Part shown: positions 57,612-64,000 of the stretch, piece by piece
How the letters are laid out: each line of letters starts with the position of its first letter
Position numbering within the stretch: the stretch's first letter is position 1
Assembly (NCBI GenBank): GCA_002483145.1
Contig: DLHJ01000005.1
Location: 142,387-206,386, forward strand
Length of the DNA stretch: 64,000 bases
Source: Cellvibrio sp. UBA7671
GTDB taxonomy: Bacteria > Pseudomonadota > Gammaproteobacteria > Pseudomonadales > Cellvibrionaceae
Direction: 5' to 3'
Notes under the pieces: generated by a model
What the model was told of the DNA's origin: nothing
Seen by the model: the letters and a program-made list of their open reading frames with translations, nothing else
Database searches by the model: none
Translations under genes and position numbers: made by a program

Positions 57612-58304
57612 TTAACGGCCCGACGCTTTATCTAACTCTTCGCGCAATTTACTCATCCAATGGTTAAACGCCAAGCGCACTTGTACATTATTGGTCACAC
57701 GATTATTTTCTTCCCAAATCCGCCCCAGATCACGCTGGTCGGTAATAATCGCCAAAGGCTTTCCTGAAACAGAATCGTAAAGCGAAATTTCCAACGTCAT
57801 AGTGCCCATGCCTTCACTGTAAACCTTTACATTGGTTGGGCGCCCTTTCATATCATCTTTACTCCCCAGAGGAGCAATCTCCACGACTTTGGCCGATACC
57901 GTTAGCACGTCGGGACCCGCTTGCATTGCCGTGGCGTAGGTGCCATCAGCAATTAAATTATTCATCAACGCTTCGGTATATCGTTCTTGATAATAACGAC
58001 GGTCTGCATCATTCAACTCCCATGGCGTATCGTCGGTGAGGTTACTGGATGATAGCTTGCGGATTTTTACCTCGTTCAGGTTTAACTGCTCAACAAACAG
58101 TTTTTTGTATTGCGAAAACTGCGCGCCGGGCGCAATAAACGTGCCGTCAAAACGGGATTTTTCAACCGCCGCAAGACCTGCTTTATCGGCTTTAACCTGG
58201 GCGTCTTTTTCATGCTTTTTTGTTATGGAGCAACCGGCAACCAAACTGGTAGCCAGTGCAAGGAACACGAGGTTGGATGCAGTGCGTTTCAATAGCGTAT
58301 TCAT
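57612..58304 (-). CDS. DUF3313-like lipoprotein
   Basis: A 230-residue lipoprotein: LVFLALATSLVAGC gives a clear lipobox, followed by SITKKHEKD. The mature region has GTFIAPGAQFSQYKKLFVEQL and YYQERYTEALMNNLIADG, the layout of DUF3313 proteins, which have no known function. It ends in a conserved helix NNVQVRLAFNHWMSKLREEL. It is convergent with trxB. No partner gene is near; an outer-membrane location is likely but the sorting residue (Ser at +2) is only weakly informative. Confidence 0.82.
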   Translation of the reverse strand: MNTLLKRTASNLVFLALATSLVAGCSITKKHEKDAQVKADKAGLAAVEKSRFDGTFIAPGAQFSQYKKLFVEQLNLNEVKIRKLSSSNLTDDTPWELNDADRRYYQERYTEALMNNLIADGTYATAMQAGPDVLTVSAKVVEIAPLGSKDDMKGRPTNVKVYSEGMGTMTLEISLYDSVSGKPLAIITDQRDLGRIWEENNRVTNNVQVRLAFNHWMSKLREELDKASGR

Positions 58305-58465
58305 GGCTTACCTACCTGTATATCAATTCAAACATTCAGCGGATTAGCCCGCAGGCTTTTATAAGACGTTATTCGTAATTCAGGGTTCAGCGGATGCCTA
58401 CCGGGCATCGCGGTTGGCAGACCATAACAAAGCTGCCAAAAGAATGTAAGTTATTGAAGCACAAA

Positions 58466-58495
58466 AACAAACCGGGAGGCTAAAGCCTCCCGGTT
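58466..58495 (-). terminator. Terminator after purL
   Basis: AACCGGGAGGC (58470-58480) pairs perfectly with GCCTCCCGGTT (58485-58495) around TAAA. On the minus strand the stem is followed by TGTTTTTG. It lies about 43 bases after the purL stop. Confidence 0.85.
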
Positions 58496-58537
58496 ATGTT
58501 TGTAATATTTTGTAGACTAGATGCGATAACCCTCAGG

Positions 58538-61500
58538 CTACCCCACAAACACCCGCGCGTTGCGGAACAAACGCAACCAGGCACCATCATCTTTCCAATC
58601 GTCCGGCTTCCATGAATTGCTTACTGCGCGGAACACACGCTCAGGGTGCGGCATCATGATAGTGGTGCGACCATCTTTACTGCTCACGCTGGTAATCCCC
58701 AAGGGAGAACCGTTCGGGTTGGCAGGATAGGTTTCAGTAGCATTGAGATTGTTATCGATAAAACGCATCGCCACAGTGCCACTCTCATTACATACTTTCA
58801 GTGCATCAGCATTGGCAAATTCGGCATAACCTTCACCGTGCGCAACCGCCACAGGCATATGCGAACCGGCCATACCTTTGAACAATACTGACGACGATTC
58901 CTGTACCTGTACCAAGCTGAAACGCGCTTCAAATTGCTCAGACAGGTTGCGCACAAAACGCGGCCAGTGATCAGCGCCGGGAATGATATTTTTCAAATTT
59001 GCCATCATCTGGCAACCGTTACACACACCCAGGCTGAAGGTATCGTTGCGGTGGAAGAAACGCTCGAATTCATCGCGTACTTTGTTGTTAAACAAAATGG
59101 TTTTTGACCAACCCTCACCTGCGCCAAGCACGTCACCGTAGGAGAAACCACCGCAAGCCACCAAGCCTTTGAAGGTTTCCAACGATACACGGCCAGAGAG
59201 TAAATCACTCATGTGCACATCAACGGCATTGAAGCCTGCGCGATCAAACGCCGCAGCCATTTCAACATGGCCATTTACGCCTTGCTCACGCAACACTGCG
59301 ATGGATGGGCGCACGCCAGTGTTAATAAACGATGCTGCAACGTTTTCATTGATGTCGTAGCTTAGTTTTACGCTCAAGCCCGGATCTGCTTTCAAGATGC
59401 CGTCGAATTCTGATTTGGCGCAGGCCGGATTATCGCGCAAGGCTTGCAGGCGATAGCTGGTTTCTGCCCAAAGCGATTGCAGTTGCGCACGCGGTTGATT
59501 GAACAAGACATTCGCACCTTGGTTGATAACCAAAGTATCGTCTGTATTCAAGCCACCGATTGCTTTCACACTTACACCTGCAGCAACAAAACGCGCTTGC
59601 ACTGCAGCAGAATTTGCGCGTGTTACTTGTACAACGGCACCGGCTTCTTCGTTAAACAGAACAGCCAAGGCATCAGCACCCAAACCATCCAGGTTGACAC
59701 TAACACCTGTATGTCCGGCAAACGCCATTTCAGCAAGCGTGGTAAATAAACCACCGTCGCTGCGGTCGTGATAAGCGAGCAATTCATTTGCGGCAAGGCT
59801 CGCTTGCATCGCATTAAAGAAGCCTTTGAGTTGCGCACCCGAATCCAGATCGGCAGGAACATCACCCAGTTGGTTATAAACCTGTGCCAGAATTGATCCG
59901 CCCAAACGATTTTTACCATTACCCAAATCGAGCAGCAGCAATTCAGTATCGCCTTTGTCGGTTCTGAGTTGCGGCGTCAGAGTTTGGCGAACATCCACTA
60001 CCGGTGCGAACGCAGAAATTACCAGCGACAAAGGCGCGGTTACGGCTTTGTCTTCGCCACCGTCTTTCCATGCGGTGCGCATGGACATGGAATCTTTACC
60101 CACCGGAATGGTAATGCCCAGTTCAGGGCAGAGTTCCATACCAACGGCTTGCACAGTGCGATAGAGTTTTTCATCTTCGCCCTTGTGGCCAGCGGCGCAC
60201 ATCCAGTTGGCGGAAAGTTTTACGTCGGACAATTTTTCAATGCGAGTCGCAGCAATATTGGTAATAGCTTCAGCTATCGCCATGCGGCCAGATGCGGGGG
60301 CATCGAGCAGCGCCAGCGGTGTGCGCTCGCCCATGCTCATAGCCTCGCCTTTGATACTGTCGTAACTCACGGTAGTCACCGCAACGTCAGCAACCGGCAC
60401 CTGCCATGGGCCAACCATTTGATCGCGCGCCACCATGCCGGTAACCGAGCGGTCACCGATGGTGATGAGGAAGTTTTTGCTCGCTACGGCCGGGTGTTTG
60501 AGCACACGCTCAACCGCATCATTTAACGCGATACCATCGGTCGTAAACGCATGAGTAGCTGCTTGGTGTTTATCGGCACTGCGGTGCATTTTGGGCGGTT
60601 TGCCAAACAGTACAGACATCGGCAGATCGACCGGTTTTGCATCGAAATGTTTGTCGTTAACCAATAAATGTTTCTCGTCGGTCGCCTCACCCACTACCGC
60701 ATAGGCTGCGCGTTCGCGTTGGCAGATGGCTTCAAAACGCGGCAGATCCGCAGGCTTAATCGCCAATACGTAGCGCTCTTGCGATTCATTACACCAGATC
60801 GCCAGTGGGCTCATGCTCGGTTCATCGTTGGGCACATTGCGCAGCTCGAACTTGCCGCCGGTACCGCCATCTTTCACCAATTCAGGGAAGGCGTTGGATA
60901 AACCACCCGCACCCACATCGTGAATAAAGGCGATAGGGTTTTTATCACCCAATTGCCAGCAGGCGTCGATCACTTCCTGGCAACGGCGCTCCATTTCCGG
61001 GTTTTGCCGCTGTACCGAGGCGAAATCCAGATCTTCTGAAGACGAGCCGGAAGCCATAGACGATGCCGCACCACCGCCCAAACCGATCAACATGGCTGGG
61101 CCGCCGAGCACGACTAATTTGGAACCCGCTGCAAAAGGCGGTTTTTCAATGTGTTCGGCTTTGATATTGCCGTAGCCACCGGCCAACATAATTGGCTTGT
61201 GATAACCGCGACGCTCACCGTCGAAGTCCTCTTCAAAGGTACGGAAGTAGCCGCAGATATTGGGGCGACCGAATTCGTTATTGAACGCTGCTCCTCCGAT
61301 AGGGCCGTCGAGCATGATATCGAGCGCGGTCACAATGCGACCCGGCTTGCCATAGTTCTGTTCCCAAGGCTGGACGAAATCAGGGATTTGCAGGTTGGAA
61401 ACGGTAAACCCGTTCAAGCCCACTTTGGGTTTGGAACCGCGCCCTACTGCACCTTCATCGCGAATCTCACCGCCAGCGCCAGTACCGGCACCCGAGAAAG

Positions 61501-62407
61501 GGGAAATCGCCGTTGGGTGGTTATGGGTCTCAACCTTCATTAATAAATGAATCGGTTGCTGGGTGTATTCGTAGGCCTTGGTATCCGGGTTGGGATAAAA
61601 GCGCCCTGCTTCGTGACCAACAACAACCGCAGCGTTATCGGCATAGGCCGAGAGCACGTCTTCACCGCCCACTTCGTTGGTGTTTTTGATCATCTTGAAC
61701 AGGCTGCGCTCTTGTTCTACGCCGTCGATAGTCCAGGACGCATTGAAAATTTTGTGGCGGCAGTGTTCGGAGTTGGCCTGGGCAAACATCATCAATTCAA
61801 CATCGATGGGATTGCGACCGAGGGTTTTAAAGGCGTCAACCAGATAGTCGATTTCGTCGTCGGCCAAGGCCAGACCGAGGGATTTGTTGGCGGCGACCAA
61901 CGCATCACGTCCGCCGCCGAGGATGTCTACCGAAGTTTGCGGAGCCGGAGCTTGGGATACAAATAATTGCTCTGCGGCTTCAAGGCGATCAAATACGGTT
62001 TCGACCATACGGTCATGTAATAGCGCGGTAATTGCAGCGCGATCGGCAGCTGAAATCGCTCCCGTTACATAATAAGCAACGCCGCGCTCAATGCGGCGCA
62101 CAGGCTCAAGGCCAGTATTTTTGGCGATGTCAGTCGCTTTGGATGCCCAGGGAGAAATAGTCCCAAGGCGCGGCACTACCAAAAAGAGTTCACCTTCATG
62201 GCTCACTTCGCCCTCGACTTTGGGGCCATAGGTAAGCAGTTGCTGCAATACTTGCTGCTGCTCAGCACTTAAAGGGGCGGCAACATTAGCAAAATGTACA
62301 AACTCGGAACTAACACCGGTCACAGTAGGAACGCGCAGTTGCAGGTTGGCCAGAAGTTTTTGGGTACGGAAACTGGAAAGAGCGGGAGCGCCACGCAGGA
62401 TTAACAT
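58538..62407 (-). CDS. purL: FGAM synthase, single-chain
   Basis: Converts formylglycinamide ribonucleotide to its amidine with ATP and glutamine, step 4 of purine synthesis. The 1289-residue enzyme starts [19 protein letters not shown]. It has the N-terminal PurS-like domain, the synthase core with [54 protein letters not shown] and [15 protein letters not shown], and a C-terminal glutaminase with the nucleophile in [13 protein letters not shown] and the His-Glu pair in PHPERVFRA. The length fits the large proteobacterial type. A longer frame to 62440 is rejected because homologues start here. Monocistronic. Confidence 0.97.
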   Translation of the reverse strand: MLILRGAPALSSFRTQKLLANLQLRVPTVTGVSSEFVHFANVAAPLSAEQQQVLQQLLTYGPKVEGEVSHEGELFLVVPRLGTISPWASKATDIAKNTGLEPVRRIERGVAYYVTGAISAADRAAITALLHDRMVETVFDRLEAAEQLFVSQAPAPQTSVDILGGGRDALVAANKSLGLALADDEIDYLVDAFKTLGRNPIDVELMMFAQANSEHCRHKIFNASWTIDGVEQERSLFKMIKNTNEVGGEDVLSAYADNAAVVVGHEAGRFYPNPDTKAYEYTQQPIHLLMKVETHNHPTAISPFSGAGTGAGGEIRDEGAVGRGSKPKVGLNGFTVSNLQIPDFVQPWEQNYGKPGRIVTALDIMLDGPIGGAAFNNEFGRPNICGYFRTFEEDFDGERRGYHKPIMLAGGYGNIKAEHIEKPPFAAGSKLVVLGGPAMLIGLGGGAASSMASGSSSEDLDFASVQRQNPEMERRCQEVIDACWQLGDKNPIAFIHDVGAGGLSNAFPELVKDGGTGGKFELRNVPNDEPSMSPLAIWCNESQERYVLAIKPADLPRFEAICQRERAAYAVVGEATDEKHLLVNDKHFDAKPVDLPMSVLFGKPPKMHRSADKHQAATHAFTTDGIALNDAVERVLKHPAVASKNFLITIGDRSVTGMVARDQMVGPWQVPVADVAVTTVSYDSIKGEAMSMGERTPLALLDAPASGRMAIAEAITNIAATRIEKLSDVKLSANWMCAAGHKGEDEKLYRTVQAVGMELCPELGITIPVGKDSMSMRTAWKDGGEDKAVTAPLSLVISAFAPVVDVRQTLTPQLRTDKGDTELLLLDLGNGKNRLGGSILAQVYNQLGDVPADLDSGAQLKGFFNAMQASLAANELLAYHDRSDGGLFTTLAEMAFAGHTGVSVNLDGLGADALAVLFNEEAGAVVQVTRANSAAVQARFVAAGVSVKAIGGLNTDDTLVINQGANVLFNQPRAQLQSLWAETSYRLQALRDNPACAKSEFDGILKADPGLSVKLSYDINENVAASFINTGVRPSIAVLREQGVNGHVEMAAAFDRAGFNAVDVHMSDLLSGRVSLETFKGLVACGGFSYGDVLGAGEGWSKTILFNNKVRDEFERFFHRNDTFSLGVCNGCQMMANLKNIIPGADHWPRFVRNLSEQFEARFSLVQVQESSSVLFKGMAGSHMPVAVAHGEGYAEFANADALKVCNESGTVAMRFIDNNLNATETYPANPNGSPLGITSVSSKDGRTTIMMPHPERVFRAVSNSWKPDDWKDDGAWLRLFRNARVFVG

Positions 62408-62534
62408 AGTGGGAAGAGCCTCGGCATGGGGTAATGACAAAAAGAAAGGCGCGCATTGTACTGGATTTACGCCCTCCCCGAGAGGTTTTTTGCGCCTTCG
62501 ACAGTAAATAGCTTCTCGCTATTTCCCTGACCGC

Positions 62535-63077
62535 CTACTCAGGTGGACGATCCATCAAAAAACCCACACGCCTGCGAATCCTGCTTAGTGCCACAGGAGT
62601 AATACCAAGATACCGCGCTATATCATTTTGCGATAAACGCCCGAGCAACCCTGCCTCGCGCTCACAAAATAACAAATAGCGCTCTTCTGGCGACATGCAC
62701 AAGAGCTCGTACTCACGCCGTTCTTTTTTCATTGCCAACTTGAGCAGCATGGAATTTAAAACATCAGTTAAGCCTGGATTATCAGTAACCAAATTCAATA
62801 CTGCTTGTTTAGGTATATCAATTACCACCGAATCTTCGAGACTCAACACAGTAAATGAATTCGGATTCCCCGCAACTGTGGCTTGCATACTGGCAATAAA
62901 CTCACCGCCTGTAACGAATGACTTTATAAATTCCTTTCCATCGAGCGTTTCATAATAGGCTTTCACCAATCCACTCTGAATAAAAAATAAATTGCCACCA
63001 CTATCGCCCTGCCTGAACAAAAATGCTCCTTTAGGGAAATGGCGAACATTACCTAATTTTTTCAATTGCTCGTTCAA
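62535..63077 (-). CDS. Crp/Fnr-family regulator
   Basis: A 180-residue transcription regulator. Residues about 10-110 form a cyclic-nucleotide-binding fold (FPKGAFLFRQGDSGGNLFFIQSGLVKAYYETLDGKEF). A dimer helix and a helix-turn-helix (RLSQNDIARYLGITPVALSRIRRRV) follow. There are no N-terminal cysteines, so it is not an oxygen sensor of the Fnr type. The phosphate-binding RxS motif of true cAMP receptors is not evident, so the ligand is unknown. It is shorter than Crp (about 210). It is divergent from the SDR gene at 63301, which it may control. Confidence 0.88.
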   Translation of the reverse strand: MNEQLKKLGNVRHFPKGAFLFRQGDSGGNLFFIQSGLVKAYYETLDGKEFIKSFVTGGEFIASMQATVAGNPNSFTVLSLEDSVVIDIPKQAVLNLVTDNPGLTDVLNSMLLKLAMKKERREYELLCMSPEERYLLFCEREAGLLGRLSQNDIARYLGITPVALSRIRRRVGFLMDRPPE

Positions 63078-63164
63078 AAATAACTCCCACCAAAAATACG
63101 GACTTTACGTCAAGTCTCTTTTATTAAAGAACCACACCTTAATTGGCATTTTAATTATTGTCAA

Positions 63165-63188
63165 AATTTGAGACGACAATTTCAAATT
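63165..63188. promoter_or_regulatory. Inverted repeat between regulator and SDR genes
   Basis: AATTTGA (63165-63171) and TCAAATT (63182-63188) form a 7-bp inverted repeat with 10 bases between, in the 223-base divergent gap. A second, ATTGTC/GACAAT (63157-63162 and 63175-63180), overlaps it. Spacing differs from Crp and Fnr sites, so the tie to the neighbouring regulator is a guess. Confidence 0.3.
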
Positions 63189-63300
63189 GGAACATTGGCG
63201 TCATTTCTAACAATTAAGTTAACCGGAGTTAATGATTAATAATTTTTTGCAACCATACAATTCGCCACCCTTAAGTCTTTATACAGGATTGCATGGAAAT

Positions 63301-64000
63301 ATGAATTTACAGGACAAAACATTACTCATAACGGGTGGCACCTCAGGCATCGGATACGCACTGGTAAAGCAGTTATCGTCTACCAGTAAAAGCATTGTTG
63401 TTATTGCCCGCAACCCCGTGCATCTTGAAAAACTAAAGAACGAATTCCCCAATGTGCACATTTACAAATGTGCCCTTGCAAACAAAATAGATCTGGAAAA
63501 AACATTCAGTGAAATCATTAACAACCACCCTGATATTTCTGTGGTCATTAATAATGCTGGAATTCAAGCAACGCCAACATTCCTGGATAAAGATTTTAAT
63601 TTTGACAGCATCGAGAATGAAATCAGTGTAAACCTTATGGCCCCCATCAGGATCTGTGCACTCATGCTGGGCCCTTTACTTAACTTGAAAGCACCAGCCG
63701 CCATAGTCAACATCACATCAGGCTTGGGGCTTTACCCCAAAAAAAATTCCGCTGTGTACTGCGCCACTAAAGCGGGCCTGCGCAATTTCACCCAAAGCTT
63801 TCGCTACCAACTGGAAGAAACTCCCATAAAAGTCTTTGAGGCGATAATGCCATTAGTTGATACACCTATGACTCATGGAAGAGGTAAGGGAAAAATATCA
63901 CCCGACAGCGCAGCCGAAGCCATTATCAAAGGCATTGAAAATGACGATGAAGAAATTTTTGTAGGGAAAGCAAAACTAATTCCATTGGTGGCGCGAATTA
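63301..64000 (+). CDS. Short-chain dehydrogenase/reductase, 3' end beyond window
   Basis: An NAD(P)-dependent oxidoreductase, at least 233 residues, cut by the window end. The cofactor motif TGGTSGIG is at residues 11-18, NNAG follows in VVINNAGIQ, the catalytic Ser lies in IVNITSGLGLYP and the Tyr/Lys pair in YCATKAG. The sequence DTPMTHGRGKGKISPDSAAEAIIKGI resembles DltE-like SDRs of unknown substrate. The ATG at 63301 is the first in frame and lies at the start of the Rossmann fold. It is divergent from the Crp/Fnr-type gene. Confidence 0.88.
   Translation, partial: MNLQDKTLLITGGTSGIGYALVKQLSSTSKSIVVIARNPVHLEKLKNEFPNVHIYKCALANKIDLEKTFSEIINNHPDISVVINNAGIQATPTFLDKDFNFDSIENEISVNLMAPIRICALMLGPLLNLKAPAAIVNITSGLGLYPKKNSAVYCATKAGLRNFTQSFRYQLEETPIKVFEAIMPLVDTPMTHGRGKGKISPDSAAEAIIKGIENDDEEIFVGKAKLIPLVARI

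Noticed and set aside
59969-61966. Long plus-strand frames antisense to purL
   Set aside because: Mirror frames of a highly conserved gene; composition is unlike the real proteins nearby.
63100-63300. Fnr or Crp consensus site in the divergent gap
   Set aside because: The inverted repeats found have 10- and 12-base spacers, unlike TTGAT-N4-ATCAA or TGTGA-N6-TCACA; kept only as a low-confidence operator.

Overview
The window reads as chromosomal DNA of a gammaproteobacterium close to Cellvibrio / Cellvibrionaceae. This is inferred from gene order and protein character; no database search was run. The block ftsK-lolA-rarA-crcB-serS-(fic)-cysG follows the order known in Pseudomonas, with a Fic gene inserted. 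Most genes are housekeeping. I saw no rRNA, tRNA, CRISPR array, prophage or insertion sequence.

Layout. 1-5.5 kb (minus strand): the end of an acyl-CoA dehydrogenase gene, a CoA pyrophosphatase, a NIF3-like protein and the serine genes serA and serC. A good sigma70 promoter and a terminator-like hairpin lie in the long serC leader. 5.5-7.6 kb: a hipBA toxin-antitoxin pair preceded by four evenly spaced inverted repeats. 7.6-17 kb: envelope and lipid genes (CvpA-like protein, lpxL-type acyltransferase, DUF481 protein, PlsC-type acyltransferase, short signal peptidase, fabV, MAPEG protein) and an aldo/keto reductase. 17-22 kb: a creBC two-component system with creD, a VanZ-like protein and a lipoprotein. 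22-28.4 kb: a YdeP-like molybdopterin oxidoreductase, a TerC/Alx-type carrier behind a yybP-ykoY (manganese) riboswitch, cysG and fic. 28.4-34.6 kb: serS, crcB, rarA, lolA, ftsK.

34.8-51.3 kb is the most unusual region. Read in the direction of transcription (minus strand), it encodes: a GAF-like/membrane/HlyD fusion; a PqqD-like/M50 metalloprotease/HlyD fusion; a small periplasmic adaptor; a 3245-residue protein; and a diguanylate cyclase. The giant protein has an N-terminal LEPRLLFSA motif, a DUF4347 domain with a caspase-like His/Cys pair, 17 dystroglycan-type (He_PIG) repeats of about 100 residues, a duplicated beta-rich module, a proline-rich linker and a hydrophobic C-terminal anchor with a charged tail. 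No ABC ATPase or TolC-type channel lies alongside. I infer a dedicated export or processing system for a giant surface protein, possibly linked to c-di-GMP.

51.5-56.4 kb (plus strand, after a DUF1289 gene): a membrane histidine kinase, a single-domain response regulator and a REC-GGDEF-EAL protein, tightly packed, a likely second c-di-GMP signalling unit. 56.5-64 kb: trxB, a DUF3313-like lipoprotein, purL, a Crp/Fnr-type regulator and, divergent from it, a short-chain dehydrogenase cut by the window end.
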